A stretch of 64,000 nt of DNA, taken from NCBI RefSeq assembly GCF_000006565.2, contig NC_031474.1, forward strand, positions 2,515,662 through 2,579,661. The letters run 5' to 3'. Below, piece after piece: positions 12,267-24,173 of this stretch (its first letter is position 1; each line of letters starts with the position of its first letter). The translations under genes were made by a program, and so were the position numbers. The stretch is from Toxoplasma gondii ME49 (lineage: Eukaryota > Apicomplexa > Conoidasida > Eucoccidiorida > Sarcocystidae). The notes under the pieces were generated by a model, which saw only the letters and a program-made list of their open reading frames with translations, was not told the DNA's origin and made no database searches.

Positions 12267-14156
12267 ATGGCGTCTCCTTTCGTCCTCTTCCCTCCTTCCT
12301 TCTTCCTTCCGCGCCTGCGCGACTTCCAGCCCACTGAGGGAGACTCAAGCGTCTCCTGTCCCCCTCAAGTCTTGTGTTCTCTCTGCACCGCTCAGCGCCG
12401 CGTAGAGGCCGCAGGTCGCGCGTTTCTGGAACGATTCGAGCGGCCGTCTAGGAAGGCAGGCGCTGGAGTCTCTCCTGGACGCGCGAAAGACAAAGACGCC
12501 AAACGTGAGTGCCATTTCGCCTTCCCTGTCTGCGTACCACAACGCCCTCTTGCAAAGCGCGTCTTGAACGCGATACATCAGGAACCTGCGACCTCCTCAC
12601 TCGGACTCCAGAACCTGCATCGACGCACAAATGTACCTGTACCCGGTGCGGCGTTTCCTCTCTCTGTGTCTTGCAGTCTGTCTTCCTCGATTTCTCTCTC
12701 CATCAACCTATTCAGCTCTTCATCTCCGTCTGCAGATCCATGCAAGAGCAGATCGTCTGTGTACGTCGTCGCTCCTGTCGACGTGGACCGAGACGCCTGG
12801 AGGTGTCTGTTCCTTTCCAAGTCTCTGTTTCGTGACTCTTCTGAGCCGTATGGACAGAGAGACGGACGCTGAAGAGTCTTCCTTTTATGGGTGGATCTCT
12901 CACGGGGTTGAATGCCTGCAGTGCCGTCTGCGTTGCGCTGTTGTCTCTGCATGTTCAGGGGGAGACGAGAGCGACGAGGACTTCTCCGCTGTCGACGAAG
13001 AGAGATGGAAAAGTAAACGCAAGGGAAAGACAGCAGGTGAGTGTCGAGGCAGAAAAGAGAGGAAGAGAAAGGAAAGGAGCGACAGAGGAAGAAGAAGGAA
13101 GAACGCAGAGACTCTGATTGTGGGCAGGCGTGAGCAAGAAGTGGAGAAGAAAGACAAAACCGAGAGCAAACGAATCAGGGGAGCGTCGCCATCTTATCAA
13201 GGCGACTCGCACAGAGAAAAGGCCTCGATGTCTTCAGGTAGCCTCATGCAGCGTCTCCTCAAGTGCAGCAAGAAGGATGTCCCATGAGACAGGAGCGAAA
13301 CACCATAGCACTGGCCACAGACGAAGGCCTCCGTCGTCGCCAGCCGTCAATCGCATGCAGACGCAGCCGGTGGTGATGTGGACCGACTCACGCTCTGTTC
13401 TTGTCGGTACCTCGTCACTTACGTTGCTCCTGTCGACTTTCTTCGTCGTTCTGTCTCTGACGCCATGAGCATGAATATTTTACACAGGAACATCTATACC
13501 TATAGCCTGATACATGAATTAATTAACATATATATATATATATATAAATGCAAGTAAAATTGCATACATACATATATAAATATGTCAATATATAAATATA
13601 TATATATATATATGTATATGGAGATGTCCTGCCTTTTTTTTCGCTGGCGGGCCGACTTGGTGCTCCTCTCCACAGAGTCGCGCATTTTTGACCGTGCCAT
13701 CTGTTTTTCTGAATTCCTGCCTTGTCAAGGATCCGGAGGCGGAGGCGCCTGCTTCGCCAGCAGTACACGTCTGAAACGACTGCTGGGCGAGGCGCAGACG
13801 CTGTACGAGGTTCTGGGAGTCCACGAGGGAACGACCACAGAGGAGATCAAGAAGCAGTACAGGCGACTTGTCCTCGAACATCACCCTGACAAGGCTGTGA
13901 CGCGCCGGAGTCCGGGAAGCTCCGAGGAAGGCGCGTCTGGCCGCAGCTCTCCCCACAGCGCAAAGGAGAAGCGAGAGGAACTCACCGATGGACAGGCGAC
14001 GTCAGAAGCATCTGCCGACGCTGGACATGCCCGCTTCCTCAAAATCCAAGAAGCCTACGAAGCTCTCACAGGTGCCCCTCCCAAGGGCGCGCAAGGCGAT
14101 GTGTTTCCGTTTACCTCTGTGTCTATAGATTCATGTTTATTACATATATACATATA

Positions 14157-14187
<31 letters not shown>

Positions 14188-17100
14188 GAATAAGTGTGTG
14201 AGTGAGGAGCCTAGGTAGATCGATGAAAGGCAAGAAAAAAAGACACGGACACCGTTTTCCGTGTCTGTCTTGGAACGTAGATTCGAGAGAACTTGGTGTT
14301 TGCTCGTCCGCGTCCCGAAGGTTTACTCGTCTGGCTTCACAGGAGGGACGCAGGGAGCGAATTTTATGTTTTTTTAGCTTCGTTCCAGATTTCCAGGGTT
14401 CTGATTCACATAAATGTGTAGGGAATCGTGATGCAGTAGCGGAGACTCCAGCTGAGACCTGTAGCCTTTGTCGAAGTGAATCTGTTGTTCTTCCACCCTC
14501 TTCTTCTTGCCTCACTCTTGCGATGGCCCTCGAGGATATAGAAGGCGACGGGTGGTTTTGAGATGGTGAATTTTCTCGCTTCATTCTCTACCTCAGACTG
14601 TGCACCTCCGCATCGTCGATAGCCAGTTCAGTTGTCGAGGAAGTCGCCGGCTGAACACTGCTGAGCGAACAAATTGTGCGGTACTCTGAGAGCAACTCGT
14701 CCAAGCCACGAGGCGTCGAGTTGATGGTTCTTCTCTGCGTTTTGCGGCGCCTCTGCAGACACCGAGTTTCGCCGGCAGTACGACTCTGCGCTGCCGTTCG
14801 ATGATTCAATCCCCTCCGCCTCCGCCGCGAAGACTCCGGAAGACTTCTTTGCCGCTTTCGGTCCTGTCTTCCAGAGCAATGCTAGGCAAGTCGCATCTGC
14901 GCTCGTTTGCTGCGTTCTCTGATTTTCTCATGCGCCTTCTCTGTGTTCTCTGCCTCTGCTAGCTATCCTCCTGTCTCTCCTCGACCCTCTCTCTGCCTCG
15001 CGGCTCTCCTTGCTTTGTTGAGAAGTCTCCGTTTTTCGCGGTCAGGCGTCTGTCCCTCGTGCACGCCGCATCTTGCCCCTCAGAGACTCGTGGTGTCCGT
15101 GGCGGTGCCTGCCCTGTGGAGACTGTGACAACTTGCAGGACTGTCGTCTCTCTACGTTTCTCCTTCTTCGCCTTTCCCTTGTACGGACTGGGGCTGTGGG
15201 CGTGAGACTCCGACCGGCGCCTCCTCACGCTCGCTGTCTGCCTCCACTCTGCTGGAGCGCGCAGGCAGCTGAAAGCGTGGAGTTCCTTTTCTCCCCTGTC
15301 GGCGTTCCAAGGCTTGCCGCTGCTCCACTTTGTGTTTTTCTGCATTTTCCAGGTGGTCCTCGCGGCGCCCAGTGCCTTCGCTGGGCGACGCACAAACGCC
15401 GATGAGTCGCGTCCGCAGCTTCTACGACTTCTGGTTTGACTTCCAGTCTTGGAGAGACTTCGGCGTCCACGACGAATACGACTTGAACGAGGCGGAGTGC
15501 CGTGAAGAACGAAGGTAATGCTCCAGTCCAGCCCCGTTGTTCGTCGTCGCTTCAACGTTCCACAGACTCTCTGGGGCCGCGACCGCCTCTGGCGTCGCAA
15601 CGGCTGCCTCGCTCAGGTTTGTGTTCGTAGATACACTCTATATGCTTGTATACATATATATATATATATATGTACCTACATATGTCCATACCTGTGTACA
15701 TCTCTCTGCTCCTCATCAAATATATATACATATATATGTTTATATATACATATATATATATATAAACGTTCGATATTCGTATATGCAGGCATAGCGAGAT
15801 AAAGAGCAACTTTTATCCGTCTATTTTTGTAAATATCTTTATAAACATTTGTTTCTCTGCTGCTCGAATGTTTGAATATTCACATGCACATTTGCTCACA
15901 TGTAGGGTACCTCCCGACGAGGCGGTCTGTTTCCGGAGTGAGGATCGTGCCTGTGAGACGCAGCTTTCACACCCGAGTCGCGTTCGGCTCGGTCGCGCGG
16001 CGTTTAGGCAAGTTCCCCTGGCCGCTGAATGTGGCGCGTCTGTGTCGCCTTTCTTTCGTCAGGTGGATGGAGAGGGAAAACTTGAAAATTCGGAAGAAAC
16101 ACGTGAAGGCAGAGCGCGCCAGGATCCAGAAGCTCGTTGAAACGGCGTATTCCGTGTGAGTTTCTTCTCGGGGCGTTCGGTGCTCGAATGGTCCTGCGGT
16201 CCTGCGTTTCTAGACCTTGGCGTCTCGTTGGTCTCTCCGCGCGTCTGTCTCCCTGTTCCTGCGACAAGGTGGGGACCCTGGGCTGGCCGGCTGTTCTCGG
16301 GATATCACCTCCACGAGTCGTTCTTTCTCCGTTCTGCTTCTTGTGAAGTCGTCTTTCCGAATTGGATTCGTCTTCGCCGCGACCCTGGGCTGGTTTCTTC
16401 GTTTCCTCTCCCTTCCCTCGCCAATAATTTGTGTGGAGCCCTCTGTCACGTCCTCGTCTTGTCTCACCTTGTGTCTGCATGCGCGGGGAGGTACCGTTTT
16501 ATCCCTGTTTGCGTGAGAGCCGCGTGAGACACAGGGCGGCAAACAGCGACAAAGCGAAGGAGACAAGGCGGCGTCATGTGTGATGGATAGGCTCGAGACA
16601 AGCAGCAGAAACGCAGCTTCCAAACGTTGCTGGGCTTCACGCTTCGTCTGTCACTCGTGTGACTCGATGGAGAGAGGCGCGAAGTGTCCAGACACCTCGC
16701 CTGGGATGCGGTGCGGTGAAACGGAGCCGCCGTGTGAAATGACTCTTTCGAGTGACTCTCTTGCGTCTGCAGCGACCCCCGGGTCTTGATGGAGAAAGAG
16801 AGTGCGAAGAAGAAGCGCGAGGAGGAGAAGGCGGCGAGACAGCGAGTAGCTGAGGAGCAGCGACGCCAGAGGGAGGAGGAGGAACTGAGGAAAAAGTAGG
16901 CGTCGAGTCTTTGCTTCGGAAGTTGATCGAGCAGTGGACTGAGAGAAATGACCCTTTACAGACCCAAGCCGAGCGACTGTTGATGTGGTGTTTGAAGTGG
17001 AACTGCCCCGTGACCTTTTAGAAGGGAGTCCATCTCGCAGTATCTACTCCCCAGAGCAGGCCTTCTTCTGTGCCAGATCCAAGTTCGACTGTGTCAGCAG

Positions 17101-20100
17101 AGCGCAGCCGATGGATGGGGAGAGCCGAGTAGCGCAGCTGGACTGGAAAGGCAGGGAGGCGCGTGTGTACTTTCCCCGTGACGCACGAGGCTGCGTCGAG
17201 CGATCTCGGCGGAAGGTTCAGGGAGACCAGCGACAGGGCACCGATCGAGCCTCTCAGGTTCTGGCGTTTTGAGTTCCGTTCTTTATCGCCTTCATCCCTC
17301 CGTCGCGCCGAGTCCGTTCGAGACAGAGACACGGGAGGCTGCCACTTCTAAGTCGTGGGGGCCTGCAGTTGGAGGAGACCGTGGAGGTGATGGTGGGTCC
17401 GCAGAGCCTGCGCTGAAGAGCAGAGAGAAACGGGTGCACGCATTTGGGAATTTTCTGTCTTCAGACAAGAAGCGGAAGAGCGAGAGAGACGCGAGAACGA
17501 GGCACGAACGCGAGAGTTGCAGGAGCAGCGACGTCAGCGTGAATGCCACAAGAAGTGGTAGGGTCAAGGGAAACGCGGCAAAACTGGGGTGGAGCTGTTG
17601 ACAGATGGCTGGAGCCGCGCCAGACGTTGACCTGGGAGGGTCAGCGACATTGGCTTTGGCTGTGCAGAAAGACTTGGACAACGCATGCAACAACGTAGAT
17701 GAAAGTCCCTGCGAACGGCGGGACGCATTTGTCCTTTGGCATGCGTGCATCGGCGGATATCAACCTCTCGGGACGACGGAGCGATAGAAACAAGAGAAAC
17801 CTTCACGCGCCTCTTGATTGGGCTGGGCGTGCCGATCCGAACGGTTCCACTGCTGCCGCGTACAGAGAGTTGCTGCGTGCGTAAGTAGCTTGTGCGCTCA
17901 ACGTGGCGGGCGGGTAGGACACAGGAAAACCTGGATCCGGTACACACAGTCCAAGCTCTAAATAATCCGTACTCCAACTCTAGGACGTATTCTTCAGAAA
18001 GAGCTCCTAATCAATTCATTCAGGCGTTGTTCTACCCGTGCATGCAGGCGGCAACGGACGAGACAGTTCCACGCTTTGTTCTGTCGAGACTCTCACCCCC
18101 AGTTTCTCGATTCGCTGCAGCTTCAAGACTTATGTCAAAAGCTCGATCTCCACCAGCTCCGGGACTTGTGCGGCGAGATCCAGAAAGTTGCATGTATCGA
18201 GGTAGGTCTCCAGTGAACAACAAACGCGAAGGTTTCAGATGGACACCACAACTGTCTCTACAACACACCTGGAGCGTGTGCCACTCCTGTGCACTGCTGC
18301 TGCAGACGCCATTGGTAGACGAGTCTGGAGAAAGCCCCGCCCCTCTCCCGGAGGGCTTGGGCGAGGCGAGTCCGGAGACATGTCAGAAGGTGGGCGACAT
18401 TTTTGCTCGGCGCATGCACCAGATGAAGGAGGCTGATAGGATCAAGGAAGAAGAACAAATGAAGGAGAACGCTCGACGGCAGGTACGCGAAAACCGTTCG
18501 ATCCCTCACAACCGCTGGCGGATCGTGTGGTTCTGATTTAACCTGAGGCGTTCTCCAAACGAACATGTGACGCGGAAGCGGTCACTTTGCTCATCTGTTT
18601 TAAGCCTCGTTGAGCACGTCTCCTGTTCGTTTCGCGTCCTGGAGGTTCCCAAGGTTTACCCCAGTCTCTCACATCCCTTCACGCTTGCACGGTCTGCCTG
18701 TCGGGACCCCAGGCGGCGTCGCCCGACCGCTTTTTCGTCTTTATCTCTCTGCCGCTGCCCGTGTCTAAACGCTTAGGTGGCTCACAAGCGACCGGGTAGT
18801 TGCGCCCTTGCAGAAGGGGAGGTTCGCGACGACCTTGCATGTGCCGGTTGCAACTGACAGCGATGTGACTGCGTGCAGGCGGAGCGAAAGGCCCAAGAGG
18901 AGGCCAAGCGGCTAGCTCGACAGAGTTCCTGGACGCCTGATGAACTGTCGCTTCTTGCGAAAGGATTGCAAAAATTCCCCGGAGGGACTGCGAGACGCTG
19001 GAAGCTGATCGCGGACCTTATCGGTACGAAAACGCAGGAAGAGGTAGGAGGATGCCTTGGCAAACGCGGAATTGTAACCCCGCGGAGCAGTGCACAGCCT
19101 ACGGTAGTTGACACTCCACAGGCAGATAGCCTGTCGCAGTGTTACTAAATTCTTCCCCAACACTTGTATGAAATGATATGGAGAGGTCGCTGAGCTAATG
19201 GTAGATGTTGGCATTCCTGGCGCAGGTCAGGACATGTCGATTCGAAGTATCCATCGAGGCAAACGCAGTGCTGTGGCAGCGGGGGTTTTGAGTGAACCCC
19301 GTGAAAGATGCGTGTGGCTTTGTCGGCTATTGAGGGAGGTCCGCCGCTTGATGTTCCATGTCCCACGGCGCGTTGGTGTACGGTACATGTGATGTGTGTG
19401 CTTCTAGGTCGTGGAGAAGACCAAGGAGATGTCAGAAGGCGCAAGCCTAAAGGCCATGGGGTCGAAGATAAGTCAGGTAAGAAGTCGTTTCGAACGTCTT
19501 ACGTAGTGCGGCCGCAGTCTGTGCCGACTGGTGCGAAAGCGATTCGGTGTGTGCGTTCTTCTACCCTATGTGACAGGTGGCCTTCGACCAGTTTAGGGTC
19601 CACAATCAAGGTGCGTTCAAGAAAATCGATGCAGATCCAGACAGAAAGGATGTAGGCGAGACGCGACCCCAGACCGCGGCAAGCCCTGCCAAAGAACCAC
19701 AAGAAACCGCTGAATCGACGGACTGGACGCCTGCTCAACAGATGGTAAGTGCTCCTGCAGTCGCTCTTGCGTCGCCGTGGCGAAACTGTGTCGTTCGGTA
19801 TTTTGAAGCGTCGAACGCGGTTTGTTTTCTTGTGTGTTCGCTGGGGTTTCAGGCACTTGAGAAGGCGCTGGCCAAGCACCCCGCAACAATGCCCGCGAAC
19901 GAACGGTGGACTGCCATTGCGGCTGAAGTGCCCGGGAAGACCAAAAAGGAGTGCGTTGAACGCTTTAGACAGGTATGAGGCCCGACGTTGTCAGACAGTC
20001 GCACCGATCAAACGACTCCGACAAAGACGATACAGGTGATGCGGCTGCTGCAGACTTCGTAGGGGACTGCAACACACTACACTGCAGCGAACTAATTAAA

Positions 20101-20175
20101 TAATATGGTGTCTATGTTGTGTGCAATCACATGTGACAGATTCGGGCGGCGATTTTGGCAAAGAAGTCCTCGTGA
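12267..20175 (+). CDS. DNAJC2: Zuotin/MPP11-type J-protein (DNAJC2)
   Basis: Fifteen exons: 12267-12504, 12959-13036, 13676-14071, 14759-14885, 15353-15514, 16063-16155, 16773-16895, 17465-17557, 18048-18201, 18306-18482, 18879-19043, 19408-19476, 19577-19744, 19853-19972, 20140-20175; 732 residues. The product is the ribosome-associated Hsp40 that works with Hsp70L/Ssz-type partners at the ribosome tunnel exit. Domains: acidic DESDEDF linker (about 80-90), J domain about 147-235 with HPD at 175-177, the zuotin-homology region with FGPVFQSNARWS and FYDFWFDFQSWRDFG, a highly charged ribosome-binding helical region about 330-440, a four-helix-type segment about 440-545, and two SANT/Myb domains at about 562-610 and 673-722 (SSWTPDELSLLAKGL, STDWTPAQQ). 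The tandem SANT tail is the animal/plant MPP11 architecture, absent from yeast Zuo1. The start has good context and fits the MPP11 N-terminus. Confidence 0.95.
13528..13620. repeat. AT-rich microsatellite in intron 2 of DNAJC2
   Basis: Two runs of alternating TA (13528-13546 and about 13571-13618) separated by an AT-rich spacer. They end 55 bases before the acceptor of exon 3. Confidence 0.9.
14139..14188. repeat. TA/CATA microsatellite in intron 3 of DNAJC2
   Basis: Interrupted TATACA and TA repeats starting about 70 bases after the donor of the J-domain exon. Confidence 0.9.
14886..15352 (+). other. GC-AG intron in DNAJC2
   Basis: The exon ends ...AATGCTAG and the intron begins GCAAGT, the extended consensus of non-canonical GC donors (AG|GCAAGT). 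The acceptor is TTTTCCAG|GTGG. Joining these gives N-A-R-W-S, the residues conserved in MPP11 at this point. The only nearby GT (four bases on, CAA|GTCGCA) would put the next exon out of frame. Confidence 0.85.
15652..15766. repeat. AT microsatellites in intron 5 of DNAJC2
   Basis: Two TA runs, about 15652-15672 and 15719-15766, in the intron that follows the exon ending at 15514. Confidence 0.9.
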
Positions 20176-23100
20176 TTCGGCGACGGCTTCATCCTGTTTT
20201 TCAGCGCCGAACCGCTAGTCCCTGCAAAGAAGACCTGCGCGGCGTTTGAACGAGATTCCATGACTTCCAGGTTGCAGCGCGGAACATCACTTACGTCACA
20301 ATGCTGATGAGTAGACTGTTTTAGCAGTCGTGTTCAGCGTGTGTGTGTGCGCGCGCGACTCTTGTGATGGGAAAACCCATGGTGATTTTATGTTTCTTGG
20401 CAACTCAGCTACGAATCGTTTACTGACTCCATTTTGTAACATGAAAGATCAACGGCGTTGCAATGCCGATTTGTAGGCTGTTTCCGTAGTTGTTTGCAGT
20501 GTGGCGGCCGTGTGGCGGCAACACTTCTGCTCGTCTCTTATCCTTCTTCTGGCAACTCGACCGACAATATAATTCACTGTATAGGTGTGCGACCTACGAC
20601 GGACTGCCTGCCTCGTGCGGCAGGCGCCACAAACCCCGATGAAATGATGTGCACGAGGGCCCAGAGTCGCGTCCTTCGTTTCTGCAGGCGTGTCTGCTCA
20701 TATGTTCAAGTGTTTGCTTGCTTGCAGCTCTTAGCTCATTAGCGAACATGTATCACTGTTTTGGCCGTATCCGTAGCAAGGGTCAACTGGCCCCGCCTGG
20801 ATACTCTGTAGAATAGCATTGACAGAGTGGTTTCTACAGATACACAATCTCCGCCGCAACACGCTCCGTCGTGGGGGCCAGTGGTCGGTTGATTGCACAG
20901 CTAAAGCTCGCGGTTAAGGATGTTTCCCGTTTCCGGTTCGATAGGCCCCGACCCTCGGGTTATTCTTGCTGAAGCAGATTGGGATATTCTCTCTCAAATT
21001 CTTCGCCTTGAACAGGAACCAGTCTCACATCTCATGAAAGTTCGTCTTCCGAGGGCCATTTCTGCATGACGAAGTTCTTGTTGGCCGGCAAGACAAGGCC
21101 AGTCAACCTCGCACGTCATACTGAACCTGTCCCGCTAGAGCATCAAAGCTAATCACGTAAATCATCGCTCAGTTCCACTTGCCTCTTTCTGTCAGTTTCA
21201 TTCATCTCTGCCGCAAACAGCTGTAACAACACATAGCGCCGATAAAAATTGCTCTCGTTTCCGCTTGCCTGCCATGCTGCGTTTTCCTTGGCATTTTCCA
21301 CGATAGTCATCTGGATGAGGGAATTTTGCTTAAGTATCCGGGAAAGCTTCACGAAGCAGCGCATACCTGGTGGACTGCAGACTCTTGGGCTTGTAAGGTA
21401 GAACCAGCCTTCTGGGCTGAGGATTCGAACACTGGTCGCAGGTGCCGTGTCATACTGAAAAGCGTCTTAACGTACCACCTGGCGGCGTAATCTGTTCGAC
21501 ACTTTTGTTTGCAGGGGAAGCTCAGCTCACATTGCTGCTCGATCTGCTTCTGTAAGTCTGTGCAGTCCATGGTGTGCATGCGTAAGTTGTAAATTAGAGT
21601 AAGGCACCTTCATATCTCGAGTCAAGTCAGCGAAGCCCATCTTCGGCAAACAAGGGCCGGTATACTGAGCGGCAATAAGGTTTTCACGAGGTATTTGGGT
21701 CTTTTCAAAATCAACTCACCTCTCCACTGGCGACGCACGCTCCACCAACTAACATGCGTTTTAACAGTTAACTTTTGTAGCAGTTAAACGAAATGGAAGT
21801 CGCACCTGAGCTTATCCAGTCCTGAACCACAGTGACTAACTGTATACACGACAGCTAGTGAGGTGCCGAGCAGGATCCTACTTCCGGACATAGCGCGTCG
21901 TAGTCCTTGTTGCAAAGTCTCTGGCATGGCCATGTCACATCACATCTTCTTTCCCAGGATCTCTTTTCTGTCTGGTTTGATTACGCTTGATTCGATCGAA
22001 CACTAGACATGTCTGCTATCGCCTGTTACTTCATTAAGGTTGGTGAAGGAATAGCTTCTCTCACACCGTCCTGTAGGCACAGAGACCAGGCTACGACTTG
22101 TGTCTCACTGAGCAGCTGCCTGCGATGACCTACCCGTGTACGACGCAGGTGCGCCACACAAACCGTTCTCCATTTCCACCTGCAGAAAGTCAAATGGTGA
22201 GCTTCAGGCATGCCTTCATGCTATTTTAATTCGTGTACCCATTGTTGTGGACATCGCTCCTCATAGTCTTTACTACATTCGTCGATGCTCGGCCATGAGA
22301 CGCTGCACGTTTCCTCTGTTTTCTTCTTCATCTTGCTGTTCTTGGCAAAAGCACCGAACGTCTGCCGGGCGTGCGGCCTTGCTTCCCATTCTGTTGAGCG
22401 TCAAGGAAATCCTGGCTTACCGAGCAGGGACCAGTATAACTCGGCGGAGCTTCGCAGCTGTCCCCGTCTCCAACAGAAAACCATCCTACGGTGAGAAGAA
22501 TTTGAACTGGCTTACTAAACTTCTGTGTAGCACTACAGCACCCACCTAGGGGACACAATGCTGCGTAGTCGCGTGCCGCTTTGCCACAGTGGACCCAGAA
22601 TTGGGACCACACCACGGTACAGACAATAGCACGCTTGATACGGTACGCCCGAACGAGCTTTCTGGTTTCAGTCACCGCCATTATCTAATTATCAGCATTG
22701 GGAATTGATTCAAAGGGCACTGCATCCCAGGAACACTGCGACAAGCGAGCAGAAACAGTTTTGTCGCAACGATGCGCGTCCACGCATTCACGTGGATCTG
22801 CTGTACAGACACGTCGAACTTCCTGTAGCAGGGGAGATTGTTCAGCCGTTGCTCTTCATTTACGATTAAATTCTACAAGTCAACTGGAGCCTTGGAGGGA
22901 ATGCATTAATCTGGAAACACTGGAAAGGATGCGCTGTTCCTGCACCACTGGGGCTGTGACAGGATCATGGATCACCTCCACCACCCGTGTTGACATGTGC
23001 AGAGAGGCTCCACTACGGGTCAGTATTAAGCTGCATTTCACGACTCCTGAACTGCAGCATTGATTCATCGGATCCTGCAAGTGGTAGGAAACCGTCTGAG

Positions 23101-24173
23101 ATCCCGGCGAACGTGCGGGGGGCCTTCAGATACCGCGCAACTGTTTTTTCACCGAGCACTTGCTTGGCAGTGGGTCAGTGCGGCTTCGCTGGTGCCTCAT
23201 TCGTTCCCGGTTCACCAATCGGCATCAACGTAGACAGCATGGCTGTCTAACGCAACTGCGCAGTCGCTTTCATAGGAGCTTCGTCGTAGCACCAGCTTTT
23301 TGCCATTGGTGGCACGCGTCTGCGACTAGTGTGCTGCATCCGCCCGCAGAACCGGCGGATACAGCACTAATTATCTGGATGAAGCCTCAATCTACTCTCT
23401 CGTTTGAGTCTCCAGCAACAGTCCTGAACAAAACAAGTGACCTATGTGAACACGTGATTGTCTGTTTTACGTTGACGCTAGTCATGGAGGGAGCGTTCAA
23501 CTTCCTTATTTTCACTGAAACCGATAGTTTCTGTCTGCGGCTCAGCGGCTAGTGAAAAAGTAGGCTTTCACCTAGCACGAATAACCAGCAAGATCCGCCG
23601 CGAATCGCTTTAACGGAGTGGAATGAGATGCCACTGTTTGCGTTCGAGTCCGAAATAAGACCAGAGATCGAATTTCTTTCAAGATGACGTGTGAACGGAA
23701 CAACGGGACTCACAACATCTCTACTGCTTGCTCAATGCCCCGGACAACACTATTGTACAGGGCATTCAGTACCTGCATGCTCACCTAGACTGAGTAGGTC
23801 CACTCGCATGCATTGGCACATGGCAGCTCTGCACGCACGATAACTTGCGCCTCACCAATGTGTGCAACGGCGCCACTTTCTCAAATGTGGCAGCGCCAAT
23901 ACAGATAAGGGCTGGGGTCGTTGCTGTCATCCGATTGCTGCACCTCAAAAACCCAGAAACCGGCCACGCTACTCCACACTTCAACTTGTCTTTCTGACAT
24001 GTTCTTTGTTTACAGTAGCGATCCACCGCAGAAGTATACGACATATGACGTGCCTTGGTCAGCGCCAGTTCATTTGTCTTCCCAGATGATCATCAACTGC
24101 ACAACCTTTATCGGACAGGCGTCAACCTCGACCCTATCTATTACTAAAGTCAATGCCGTGCTTCGTTTATGTC
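20176..24173. other. Intergenic, convergent 3' flanks
   Basis: Four kilobases between the stop codons of the Zuotin gene and the Utp5-like gene. Base composition is balanced and lacks the pyrimidine skew of promoters elsewhere in the window. The open frames are short and carry no recognisable motif. I checked GTTCGA-type words for tRNA T-arms (21422-21432, 23644-23653) and found no pairing stems. Both 3' untranslated regions must end here. Confidence 0.6.
20337..20357. repeat. Alternating purine-pyrimidine tract
   Basis: A 21-base strictly alternating GC/GT run changing from GT to GC repeats, a sequence class prone to Z-DNA. It lies 160 bases past the Zuotin stop codon. Confidence 0.85.

Noticed and set aside
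11361..12872. Plus-strand open frame of 503 codons
   Set aside because: Only its part from 12267 is coding. The upstream half is Arg/Lys- then Ser/Leu-rich low complexity that follows from purine and pyrimidine skew, and the end after 12504 runs through the first Zuotin intron.
21349..21500. Possible tRNA T-arm on the minus strand (GTTCGAATCC)
   Set aside because: The flanking bases do not pair into a T stem, and no acceptor or anticodon stem can be drawn.
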